DNA of 64,000 nucleotides from Polyangiaceae bacterium. GTDB lineage: Bacteria; Myxococcota_A; Polyangia; Polyangiales; Polyangiaceae. This document shows positions 16,938 to 24,452 of the stretch, piece by piece (the stretch's first letter is position 1; every line of letters begins with the position of its first letter). The notes beneath the pieces were generated by a model. The model was not told the DNA's origin and did not search any database. It saw only the letters and a program-made list of their open reading frames with translations. The position numbers were made by a program, and so were the translations under genes. The stretch covers positions 101,130 to 165,129 of the forward strand of contig JAICTZ010000016.1 of assembly GCA_025936115.1 (NCBI GenBank). Reading direction: 5' to 3'.

Positions 16938-18004
16938 TGGGGAACCAGAATGGTGACGATTTGAGGCGCGGGATTCTGACAGCTGCTGCAGAACATGCCC
17001 ATGAGCCACGTGCCTTGGTCACTCATCGCGAAGCTCGTAAGAGGGGACTCGCCGTTACGGCCCGGAGCGTTCATCAGGTTCGCCTCTTGACCGCTGGAGA
17101 TCGGAATTTGCCACGACTGGGTGGGACCGCCCTGCGCTTCGGTCTTCTCCTGCAGATTCAGAAAGCCAGTCTCGAGGTCGCCGACCGACTTGCCCTTGTA
17201 GAAGCCGATCAACACGCTCGAGATGTCGCTCTTGCCTATGTCCTGGTTCTGGCCATTCTTGATCACGCCGGACCAGTTGACGTACGGGGGCTTGTTGATG
17301 CTCGGGTGCACGGGCACGAGCGTGTGCAGATCGGCCTTGTAGTTGAGCATCGTGCTGCTATCGGCTTGCGCTTCGATCTTCTGAGTGGTGTCGCTACTCG
17401 AGGGGACGAGGAAGAGCATCGTGCGCGCGCCGAACCCGAGCTGCGTCCCCTTGGCGAAGACGACCAGGTAAGTGACGCCGTCCTGAATCTTGAAAACGCT
17501 CGCGGGATCAAGCTTCCCGCCGCCGGTCGGCGGAACGAATTCGCTGAGCTTGGCGCACGTCGTCGATCCTGTAGGCAACACCTCGTAGGAAGAGCCCGAG
17601 ATCTTGTTCGTATCCAGGTTGCTGGTGTTGAGCTGGTCCTCGATCTGCGCTTGAGTCAGCTTCAGCGGGATGAAGCTCACGTCGTTGATATCCGCCGTCG
17701 TGAGCGCGTGACCTTGGAGGTCCTTCGTGACGCCTTCCCAGCAGATCTGGATATCCGCGCCAGCAGCGGCCGTGAACGCGGGGATCGTGAGGGTGGACAT
17801 CGCCGTGAAGTTATTCTCTGGAGTCAGCTTCAGCGTGTCGGTGCTGCCGCCGCCGCCGGCGCCAGACCCGCCGGTTCCATCAGTTGGACTATTGCCGTCA
17901 CCGCAGCCGACGACGAGCGCGGCGCTTGCAACGAGCACGGGCCCAACAAAAGAATTCAGAGCGCGCGACGCGCGCGTGGAGGAGAGCCGAGAAGCGATAC
18001 TCAT
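16934..18004 (-). CDS. duplicated-domain lipoprotein, module copy 3
   Basis: The 356-residue lipoprotein has lipobox ALVVGCG, a short Gly/Ser linker and two related domains: ICWEGVTKDLQG with AQIEDQLNTSN, then VNWSGVIKNGQ with VGDLETGFLNL. The C-terminal GTWLMGMFCSSCQNPAP keeps the C-x2-C-x-NPAP motif seen in the copies at 6157 and 10586. It heads a minus-strand run of tightly linked genes (ASST-like, FadL-like, small lipoprotein). Order within the pair is reversed relative to the other two modules. Function is unknown. Confidence 0.75.
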   Translation of the reverse strand: MSIASRLSSTRASRALNSFVGPVLVASAALVVGCGDGNSPTDGTGGSGAGGGGSTDTLKLTPENNFTAMSTLTIPAFTAAAGADIQICWEGVTKDLQGHALTTADINDVSFIPLKLTQAQIEDQLNTSNLDTNKISGSSYEVLPTGSTTCAKLSEFVPPTGGGKLDPASVFKIQDGVTYLVVFAKGTQLGFGARTMLFLVPSSSDTTQKIEAQADSSTMLNYKADLHTLVPVHPSINKPPYVNWSGVIKNGQNQDIGKSDISSVLIGFYKGKSVGDLETGFLNLQEKTEAQGGPTQSWQIPISSGQEANLMNAPGRNGESPLTSFAMSDQGTWLMGMFCSSCQNPAPQIVTILVPQ

Positions 18005-18412
18005 GTGGCGCAGTTAACCCTAGAGCGGAGCCTCGCGCCAGGTCGCCGCGCGGGTTGGTTAGCACGTCCGGAATTCGCAACGCGACGTCCGGGTACTCGG
18101 ATCCGGCGCGGTCACGCATCGGTCGCGGCGGACGATCCGCGACACGAAAGTTCACGCGACGAAACCAACGTCGCGAGCGAACACACCGGACCACTCGAGC
18201 CGCGCGCCCGGACGAAGCGCGAGCATGACCGGCGAGTCATTGGTGTCCGATGCGGATGAATGTGAGCAGTACGCATCCTTGCGGTGTGATTTTGCACTGC
18301 TGCTGGCTCGACAAGCCCGGCTTCAGGGCCTATTCTTGTTAGTCCCGTCGACGCCGTTTACCCCCTAAATCCCGCCTGATGCTATGTGGCGTCGCCGGAG
18401 CGGAGCTAGCCG
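18005..18412. other. divergent promoter region, no gene seen
   Basis: These 408 bases separate the minus-strand lipoprotein operon from the plus-strand KAS III-like gene. Reading frames here are Arg-rich shadows. The right half (about 18240-18400) is less GC-rich and is the likely promoter area for the plus-strand gene. Confidence 0.5.
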
Positions 18413-19453
18413 TTGAGCCTTCCTGAGTTCCACCTGTCCAAGCCTGGCGTCGCCTTCCCGGCGACGCGCGTCGATAACGCCGAGGTCATTCGCCGTGTGC
18501 GGGCGCTCTACACGGGCCCGGAGAGCGAATGGCCGACGCTAGCGTCTGCGATCGAGCACGTCTTCGGCCTCTGCAAGACGCAGTACCGCTACTTGGCCGC
18601 CGCGGACGAGGCCTGCGTCGCCGACTACGCGGTCGCCGCGGCCAAGAACTGTCTCGAGGTGAACCAGACCGATCTCGACGAGGTCGATCTGGTCATATGT
18701 GGTGGCATCGCGCGCCAGTATTTCGAGCCGGCGACGGCGATGGAAGTCGCTGCCAAGCTCGACTTGAAGCGCACGCACGCGTTCGATGTGACTTCGGCGT
18801 GTGTCGGTCATCTCGAAGCGGTGCAAACGGCCGCGGCCTACCTGCAGCTCCACGACGAGTATCGGACGGCGCTGATTTGTACGTCGGAGCTCGCGGGTCC
18901 TTACCTGAGCTACGACGTCCAGACGGTTCGCGACTTGTACGCGAAGTCGGCTGGCCTGACGATCGGCAACGGCGCGGCTTGTTTCCTGCTCCGGCGCGCG
19001 CCCTGGCCCGGCGGCGGCATCAAGCTCCTCCAGATCGACACGTACACGGCGCCGGCTCACTGGCATCTCTGCAAGGTGCCGGTCCTCGGGACGTTCTCCT
19101 CGTCATCGGTGGAGCTGATGCGGCTCGGCAAGCTGATCCCGCCCTGGCTCAAGGACCGGCTTACCCTCATCGGCTGGCAGCCGCAGGACGTGAACCACTA
19201 CGTCTTCCACCAGCCGAGCGAGGTCATGGTGCGGAAGATCATGGACGACGCCGGTGTGCCACAGGAACGGGCCGTCTATTCCCACTCCCTCTATGGAAAT
19301 ACGGCGAGCGCTAGTGTAGGCGTAACCTTCAAGCACCTGCTCGACGAACGCGATGTGGAACCTGGCGATAAATTCGTGCTCGGCAGCGCCGCCGCCGGTT
19401 ACTCCATGGTCATGGCCAGCGGTGTCTGGACCGGCGCCAAGCACGCCCACTAG
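18413..19453 (+). CDS. 3-oxoacyl-ACP synthase III (KAS III)-like thiolase-fold enzyme
   Basis: The 346-residue protein carries the Cys-His-Asn triad of the FabH/OleA-type KAS III superfamily: Cys130 in DVTSACVG, His266 in FHQPSE and Asn296 in YGNTASAS. Such enzymes condense an acyl thioester with a malonyl or second acyl thioester. It is about the size of FabH. The start is the TTG at 18413: an in-frame stop lies two codons upstream, a GCGGAG site precedes it, and no ATG occurs before residue 110. No acyl carrier protein or other fatty-acid gene is adjacent. A barrel protein gene follows after 15 bases. Substrate is unknown. Confidence 0.8.
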   Translation: MSLPEFHLSKPGVAFPATRVDNAEVIRRVRALYTGPESEWPTLASAIEHVFGLCKTQYRYLAAADEACVADYAVAAAKNCLEVNQTDLDEVDLVICGGIARQYFEPATAMEVAAKLDLKRTHAFDVTSACVGHLEAVQTAAAYLQLHDEYRTALICTSELAGPYLSYDVQTVRDLYAKSAGLTIGNGAACFLLRRAPWPGGGIKLLQIDTYTAPAHWHLCKVPVLGTFSSSSVELMRLGKLIPPWLKDRLTLIGWQPQDVNHYVFHQPSEVMVRKIMDDAGVPQERAVYSHSLYGNTASASVGVTFKHLLDERDVEPGDKFVLGSAAAGYSMVMASGVWTGAKHAH

Positions 19454-19468
19454 TCGATTACTCAATTC

Positions 19469-21091
19469 ATGAATCTCTCAGCCCTTCAGCGCGGGCTACG
19501 CGGTGGTGTGTCCGCGGCCTGCGCCTGTTCGTTCATGTTCGCCTTGGGAACGGCGCGTGCGGCGGATCCGAGCGTTCCTGCGCCGTCGCCGGATGCGAAG
19601 AGTCCGGCGCCCGCGGCCGCGCCCAGCGGCGCTGCCACGGAGAGCTCGAGTGCCGGCACGGCGACGCCGCCCCCCGGCGGCGAAGGCGCGACGGGCGAAG
19701 CGTCCGGCGGCGGGGAAGTGTCCACGGGCTCGGGCCTGTTCGAATCGAGTCAATCCGAGTCGAGCGCGGGCACGAGCAGCGGCGCCGCGGAAGCGCCGAC
19801 ATCGACGGGCGCCGATTTCAACGGCTACGTCCGCGGCGACGTTTTCGTCGGCAAGGAGCAGAACCAGCCGCACGGCGAGATGAAGGCCGTGTACTCGGAG
19901 CTCTCGCTCAAGGTCCGGGTGCGCAAGGAGAAGTTCGGCGACGCGTACGCGGAAATGCGCTTCCGCTACGGCCTGCAAGGCGAGACGCGGGGGCTCACGG
20001 TCGATCCGCGCGAAGCGTACGTGAACCTGTACGCAGGTCCGCTCGACTTGCGGCTCGGTCAGCAAATCGTCGTGTGGGGTCGCGCTGACGCGCTGAATCC
20101 GACGAGCAACCTCACTCCCGTCGATTTCCGCATTCATTCGCCCGTCGAAGACGATCGTCGCGTCGGTAACGTCGGCGCGCGCGCCTTCTTGAAGTTCCAG
20201 CCCATCCGGCTCGAAGGCGTGTGGATGCCGCTCTACTCGCCGACGGAGCTGCCGCCGCTACCGCTGCCGAACCAGGTTTACCTGGGCGATCCGACGTATC
20301 CGCATCCGCGGATCGAGAACGGCACCGAGGCGGCGCGGGTGCATCTCGAGCTCCCGGCTGTCGAGATGTCCGTGTCGTACCTGTACGGCTACGCACCACT
20401 GCCGGGCCTCGGGCTTCAGACCATCATGGGCGGCGTTCAGAACGTCAACGGCCTACCGGTGCAAGGTACGGGCAGCGTGACAGTCACGCGCACGGCGTAC
20501 AACCATCAGGTCCTCGGCTTCGATTTCGCGACGACGCTCGGCGGCTGGCTCGGAGTGCGCGGCGAAGCTGCCTACCGCGACCCGTACCACTTCCGCAATC
20601 GCGTTTACGCGCCGAACCCCGACGTTCAGTACGTGCTCGGCGTTGATCATACCTTCGGCGAGGTCAGCGTCATCCTCCAGTACCTTGGTCGCTACACGGT
20701 GAACTGGCGCCAGCACCCGCAAACGACCGTCGACCCGGCGATCATCAATCGTGAAACCGGTGTGAATCCCCCCGCGGTCGTCGGTCCCGTAGAGGACGTG
20801 CTCCGCGCCAAAAACCAAATCCTCTTCTCCCAGCTGCACCGCACGCAAAACATGGCGTCGCTGCGCCTCGAGTGGCTCACGCTTCACGAAACTCTCTCAC
20901 TCTCGGCGCTCGGTTTTGCGAACTTCTCGACGCAGGAATGGCTGCTCTTCCCCAAGGTCGGGTACAACATCACCGACAACCTGAGCGCGACCGTCGGTGC
21001 CGAAATTTACCAGGGTCCGGACAACACGCTGTTCGGCGTGATCAAGTCGGAGCTCAGCGCCGGCTACGCCGAGCTCCGCATGGCATTCTGA
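19469..21091 (+). CDS. outer membrane beta-barrel protein, DUF1302-like
   Basis: The 540-residue protein has a signal peptide (cleaved near ARAADPS) and a Pro/Ala/Ser/Gly-rich segment to about residue 110. A long barrel-like region follows, containing DPREAYVNLYAGPLDLRLG and QQIVVWGRADALNPTSNLTP, which resemble the DUF1302 family, and ends in Phe (RMAF). It follows the KAS III-like gene after 15 bases and precedes a LolA-like gene. In other bacteria DUF1302-like and LolA-like genes often accompany an RND/MMPL exporter, which is not in this window. A role in moving a lipid or hydrophobic compound across the outer membrane is inference. Confidence 0.7.
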   Translation: MNLSALQRGLRGGVSAACACSFMFALGTARAADPSVPAPSPDAKSPAPAAAPSGAATESSSAGTATPPPGGEGATGEASGGGEVSTGSGLFESSQSESSAGTSSGAAEAPTSTGADFNGYVRGDVFVGKEQNQPHGEMKAVYSELSLKVRVRKEKFGDAYAEMRFRYGLQGETRGLTVDPREAYVNLYAGPLDLRLGQQIVVWGRADALNPTSNLTPVDFRIHSPVEDDRRVGNVGARAFLKFQPIRLEGVWMPLYSPTELPPLPLPNQVYLGDPTYPHPRIENGTEAARVHLELPAVEMSVSYLYGYAPLPGLGLQTIMGGVQNVNGLPVQGTGSVTVTRTAYNHQVLGFDFATTLGGWLGVRGEAAYRDPYHFRNRVYAPNPDVQYVLGVDHTFGEVSVILQYLGRYTVNWRQHPQTTVDPAIINRETGVNPPAVVGPVEDVLRAKNQILFSQLHRTQNMASLRLEWLTLHETLSLSALGFANFSTQEWLLFPKVGYNITDNLSATVGAEIYQGPDNTLFGVIKSELSAGYAELRMAF

Positions 21092-21232
21092 CGCACCCCG
21101 GCGTGGCTTGCCGCGGGTGTCCCGGGCCGCGCGAGCGTGCTATTTCCACCGAGCAATTCAGCGAAAAATCCGTGAAGTTTCGGCAGGGCATTTTCGTCCA
21201 AGGTCGAGCGTAGAACCAAGGAACCCGGAGAC

Positions 21233-22060
21233 ATGATGATGACGCGTGGAGTGCGAAAGTCGGTCGTTAGCTTGGGTTTGGCCGCGGCGATGGGCCTCGG
21301 GCTCTTGCTCGGTGGGTCGGACGTGCACGCCGCTCCCCCGGCGCGCGAGATCATGAGCAAGTCGCTGGAGGCGCGGAAGCTCGACGGCTCGGAAGCCATG
21401 GTCAAAATGATCATGAGCGACGGCAAGGGCACGCCGCGCGAGCGCTCGATGACGATGGCCACCAAGCTCTACGACGGCGGCAAGACGGAAAAGCGCATCG
21501 TGCGCTTCCTCGCGCCCGCCGACGTGAAGGGCACGGGCGTGCTCATGTTCGATCACGACGCGGCGCCCGACGACGTGTGGATCTTCCTACCGGCGTTGCG
21601 CAAGACGCGCCGCATCGTGAGCTCGCAACGCAATCAGAGCTTCCTCGGCAGCGAATTCTCGTTCGGCGACTTGAGTGCGCCCTCCCTCGACGAGTTCACG
21701 TACAACTTCGTCAAAGAAGAGGACGCGGGCGGCGAGCCCTGTTTCGTGGTCGACGTGATGCCGAAGGACAAGGCGACCGGCGATGCCGAGGGCTACTCCA
21801 AGAAGACGGTGTGGATCAGCAAGGCCACGTACACCGTGCGGCGCACGCAGTTCTTCGACATGGGCGGCAAGCTCCTGAAGGAGCTCAACACGAGCGACGT
21901 GAAGCTGGTCGACCCGAAGAAGAAGGCCTATCGCGCGATGAAGATGGAGATGGTCAACAAGCAAAACGGCCGCAAATCCACCTTCCTCTCCGAAAAAGTG
22001 ACGCTCGCCCCCGACACGAAGGACGAGTACTTCACCGAGCGCTACCTCGAGCGGCCCTGA
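21233..22060 (+). CDS. LolA-like outer membrane lipoprotein-sorting protein
   Basis: The 275-residue protein has a signal peptide (cleavage near VHAAPPA) and a domain of the LolA-like periplasmic carrier type. Typical segments are ADVKGTGVLMFDHD, DDVWIFLPALRKTRRI, GSEFSFGDL and KKTVWISKATYTVRRTQFFD. Proteins of this group usually lie beside an RND/MMPL transporter and an outer-membrane barrel. Here the barrel is present but the transporter is not. Three ATG-like starts lie together (first two codons are both ATG), so the exact start is uncertain by a few residues. It may ferry a lipid between membranes. Confidence 0.8.
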   Translation: MMMTRGVRKSVVSLGLAAAMGLGLLLGGSDVHAAPPAREIMSKSLEARKLDGSEAMVKMIMSDGKGTPRERSMTMATKLYDGGKTEKRIVRFLAPADVKGTGVLMFDHDAAPDDVWIFLPALRKTRRIVSSQRNQSFLGSEFSFGDLSAPSLDEFTYNFVKEEDAGGEPCFVVDVMPKDKATGDAEGYSKKTVWISKATYTVRRTQFFDMGGKLLKELNTSDVKLVDPKKKAYRAMKMEMVNKQNGRKSTFLSEKVTLAPDTKDEYFTERYLERP

Positions 22061-22069
22061 AGCGGCACT

Positions 22070-22089
22070 GTCGGCGCGGTAGCGCCGAC
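22070..22089. terminator. 8-bp hairpin between convergent genes
   Basis: GTCGGCGC (22070-22077) and GCGCCGAC (22082-22089) form a perfect stem with a GGTA loop, located between the LolA-like gene and the convergent toxin gene. There is no T-tract, so it could act in both directions only with help, or mark transcript ends. Confidence 0.4.
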
Positions 22090-22099
22090 GCACCCGTCG

Positions 22100-22528
22100 T
22101 CAACTCGAGCTTGCTAGCCACGGGTTGACGACGTCCACGCCGCAGTCGCGGAACTCATCCACCCTCCGTGTGGCGATACTTGCGCCGTGCGTCTGCGCGA
22201 TGGCTGCGATTTGGGCGTCCAATGCCGGGATCTGGCGTCCATCGCTGCGCAGGTCCGCGCAAATTCGCGCATACGCTCGGGTCGCGTCGGCGTCGAACGC
22301 GAGGATGCGGCCGTCAAACTCGCTCTCGAGCAGCTCGAAGAGCCGCGACGTGAGGTCGCCACGACGTTTGCTTTTCCGAATGAGCGCGAGGCCGAGCAGC
22401 AGCTCCGCCTGCGTGATCGACGTGAGGAACAGCTCCGTCGTGTCCTGCTTGTCAATCCAGCCCAGGACTTGTGGCGCGACGGCGGGCCGCATCAGTTCTG
22501 CGAGCACATCCGTGTCGAGGATGATCAT
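22100..22528 (-). CDS. PIN-domain toxin, VapC/FitB type
   Basis: The 142-residue protein is a PIN-domain ribonuclease-like toxin. It begins MIILDTDVLAELMRP, close to FitB/StbB toxins, with acidic residues at 5 and 7. Other acidic positions of the metal site appear in ITQAELLLG and PALDAQIAAIA. Such toxins cleave RNA and are blocked by the cognate antitoxin. Its ATG overlaps the stop of the antitoxin gene by four bases, the usual order and coupling for this family. Length matches typical members and no key residue seems lost, so it is probably active. Confidence 0.9.
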   Translation of the reverse strand: MIILDTDVLAELMRPAVAPQVLGWIDKQDTTELFLTSITQAELLLGLALIRKSKRRGDLTSRLFELLESEFDGRILAFDADATRAYARICADLRSDGRQIPALDAQIAAIAQTHGASIATRRVDEFRDCGVDVVNPWLASSS

Positions 22529-22770
22529 TTGAAATCCGGAGGTTCGCGGCCGAGGTCGCGCCGTGGCAGCTCGAGCTCCACGCCTCCATCCTTCGCAAAG
22601 CGCTGATGAATCCGACTCCCGACCCCGCCGTGGGGCTCGCTCCGTTGGCTCGTCGCGTTCCGGAGGATGATGCGAGCCTCCTCCTCCATCGAACGGCGGT
22701 TCCGGGCCGCTCGCACTCGCAAGCGCTCTTTGACGGCCGCATCGAGGTCCCGAATGATCAAGCTCGCCAT
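22525..22770 (-). CDS. ribbon-helix-helix antitoxin, FitA type
   Basis: The 81-residue protein starts MASLIIRDLDAAVKERLRV, typical of FitA-like antitoxins with an N-terminal Arc/MetJ ribbon-helix-helix DNA-binding domain (about residues 1-40, including RRSMEEEARIIL). The remaining part should wrap around the PIN toxin. It is encoded directly before the toxin. Two perfect palindromes lie immediately upstream of its ATG and are the likely autoregulatory operators. No Shine-Dalgarno sequence is present because the first palindrome abuts the start codon. Confidence 0.9.
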   Translation of the reverse strand: MASLIIRDLDAAVKERLRVRAARNRRSMEEEARIILRNATSQRSEPHGGVGSRIHQRFAKDGGVELELPRRDLGREPPDFK

Positions 22771-22794
22771 GATATCGATGATAGCATCGATATC
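22771..22794. promoter_or_regulatory. toxin-antitoxin operator palindrome 1
   Basis: GATATCGATG (22771-22780) and CATCGATATC (22785-22794) are perfect 10-bp arms with an ATAG centre. The site touches the antitoxin start codon and covers the presumed -10 region, as expected for repression by a ribbon-helix-helix antitoxin complex. Confidence 0.7.
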
Positions 22795-22814
22795 AGTGAT
22801 AGCAGTGCTATCAA
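22787..22814 (-). promoter_or_regulatory. candidate promoter of the toxin-antitoxin operon
   Basis: On the minus strand TTGATA (22814-22809) and TATCGA (22792-22787) are 16 bases apart and resemble -35 and -10 elements. Initiation about seven bases further on would leave a leader of roughly ten bases. Both boxes overlap the operator palindromes. The assignment is by eye. Confidence 0.4.
22797..22813. promoter_or_regulatory. toxin-antitoxin operator palindrome 2
   Basis: TGATAGCA (22797-22804) and TGCTATCA (22806-22813) are perfect 8-bp arms around a single G. Its centre lies about 22 bases from that of palindrome 1, roughly two helical turns, so two antitoxin units could bind on one DNA face. 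Confidence 0.65.
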
Positions 22815-23167
22815 TGCAGTTCGGCGAGTGGAATTGTTGGGGCAGCTGCGACGAACGGAGGCGCGCGCAGGCACGTGGCCGGTGACGCCGGGCCGCAGCC
22901 TTAGACAGGCGGACATGGACGGCGCGAAGCGTGGACGCCCGCGAACATGGACGTGGTCAACGCGGACGCCGCGCGTCGGCTCGGCAGCGCGGGCGCGCAT
23001 CGGCTCGGCAGCGCGGGCGCGCATCGGCTCGGCAGCGCGGGCGCGCGTCGGCTCGGCAGCGCGGGCGCGCGTCGGCTCGGCAGCGCGGGCGCGCATCGGC
23101 TCGGCAGCGCGGGCGCGCGTCGGCTCGGCAGCGCGGGCGCGCTCTTTGCGCGCGACCGAGCGATGGG
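22815..23167. other. intergenic region with minisatellite, no gene seen
   Basis: Apart from the 24-base tandem array, nothing was identified between the toxin-antitoxin promoter and the end of the sulfotransferase gene. Reading frames across it consist of the repeat translated as Ala/Arg/Gly/Ser-rich octapeptides, in several frames, and are unlikely to be genes. Confidence 0.5.
22974..23141. repeat. 24-bp tandem repeat, seven units
   Basis: Seven contiguous copies of a 24-base unit (core CGGCTCGGCAGCGCGGGCGC) follow each other without spacers. The units differ only at the second base (CGT or CAT at the unit start; order G, A, A, G, G, A, G). The near identity implies recent expansion or homogenisation. 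It lies between genes, 27 bases past the end of the sulfotransferase gene. Copy number could vary among strains. Confidence 0.9.
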
Positions 23168-24304
23168 TCAGGCCGACTGCTTGATGGAGTCGCCGCTCTT
23201 CGCCGGCGCCCAGGGCGGGAGGAACGTGTCGTAGAAGAAGGCGCAGTCTTTGCGGATCTGTTCTTCCGTCAGGCCGTACTTGGCGAGGTTGTACTTGTGC
23301 TCGGATTCGTAGGAGCGCTGCTTCTCGGCTTGCGCGCGCACGGTCGCTTCGAGCTCGGGCGTCAGCGGTTGGCCGAGGAAGGTACAGATCTCGGACATGA
23401 CGTTTTCGAGGTCGAGCATCATGCGGTCGTAACGCACGATGTAGACGCGGCTCTTGTCGATCGCGCCGCTCGTCCAATCTTCATGGAACTTCTGGAGCAG
23501 GAGGATCCACGCCTGGTACATGCGGTCGAGCCAGCGCTTCTTGATCTCGTCCGGTAGGGTCCAGAAGCCGAAGGCGCGATCGAGCACGCCAATCACGAGG
23601 CTGTTCGCGCTCGGAATGATCGAGAGCGGGTCGCGCGCCATGTACAGGATCTGCGCTTCGGGGAAGCGCTCGAGGAACGACGGGATGCGCACCGAGACGG
23701 AGAAGAGCTTGGCGATGTTGCGCTCGGCGCCGTGGAGCACGAGGCTCCGGCGCCAGAGCTTGTCGAGCCACCCGAAATCGCGCGCCGACGTGTCGCGCAC
23801 GCGCGGATCGAATTGGCGGAGCGCGTCTTGTTCTTCGAACGACAGGAAGAAGCCGTAGAGGAAGAAGCCGTCGAGGTAGCGGAAGAGCACGCCCACGTCG
23901 TCGGTCTCGACCGAGCTCAAGCTCGTCTGGTGCGCTTCGGTGGAGTGGAACTTCGCGGGCGAGAGCTTTTCGAGCAGCGGCAAGACGGGGCGCAGGAGCT
24001 TCTGCAGCACGAGCGACGGGTAGAGCATCAAGAAGAGCTCCATGCCGGCGCCGAAACCGTTGTCGGAGAGGAAACGCTGGAGGAAGGTCGTGCCCGTCCG
24101 CGGGTTGCCGACCAGCACGATAGGCCGCTTGGCCCGCGTGCGATTGAGCTTCGGCACGAAGACGTGGTCGAGCGCCATGCAGACGCCGACGAACGCCCGC
24201 AGGCAACCGAAGAGCACGGCGATAAAAAGCGGAACCACGTAGACGTGATGCGTCTTGCGCAACACGCCGTAGATCCGACCCATTCGAGAGAGCACGCTGT
24301 TCAT
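23168..24304 (-). CDS. PAPS-dependent sulfotransferase, membrane-associated
   Basis: The 378-residue protein has the 5'-phosphosulfate-binding loop GNPRTGTTFLQ (66-76) and a 3'-phosphate-binding segment YMARDPLSIIPSANS (about 235-250) of the sulfotransferase superfamily. An N-terminal hydrophobic stretch (about 21-47) suggests membrane attachment. Sulfotransferases move the sulfo group of PAPS to hydroxyls of carbohydrates, lipids or proteins. The genes upstream on the same strand would make PAPS (cysD, cysNC), which fits well. There is a 148-base gap after cysH, so a separate promoter is possible. The acceptor is unknown. Confidence 0.85.
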   Translation of the reverse strand: MNSVLSRMGRIYGVLRKTHHVYVVPLFIAVLFGCLRAFVGVCMALDHVFVPKLNRTRAKRPIVLVGNPRTGTTFLQRFLSDNGFGAGMELFLMLYPSLVLQKLLRPVLPLLEKLSPAKFHSTEAHQTSLSSVETDDVGVLFRYLDGFFLYGFFLSFEEQDALRQFDPRVRDTSARDFGWLDKLWRRSLVLHGAERNIAKLFSVSVRIPSFLERFPEAQILYMARDPLSIIPSANSLVIGVLDRAFGFWTLPDEIKKRWLDRMYQAWILLLQKFHEDWTSGAIDKSRVYIVRYDRMMLDLENVMSEICTFLGQPLTPELEATVRAQAEKQRSYESEHKYNLAKYGLTEEQIRKDCAFFYDTFLPPWAPAKSGDSIKQSA

Positions 24305-24452
24305 GACGTTGCGTTAGTAACGGAGTGGCGCCACACGAGTCTCTCAAGTCGATGGAACTTGGGGACCGATGCGGCGCGGCAACCGTATCACGCCGCGGGC
24401 GCGCGTCGCGCTAGACCAGCGTGACCGTCAAATCGCAGTGAGCCCGGACCCG

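Noticed and set aside
22974..23141. Possible CRISPR array
   Set aside because: Units are directly adjacent with no unique spacers, and no cas gene is present.
22606..23477. Ala/Arg-rich frames covering the 24-bp repeat on both strands
   Set aside because: They arise because the 24-bp unit lacks stops in several frames; no start, signal or family sequence supports a gene.
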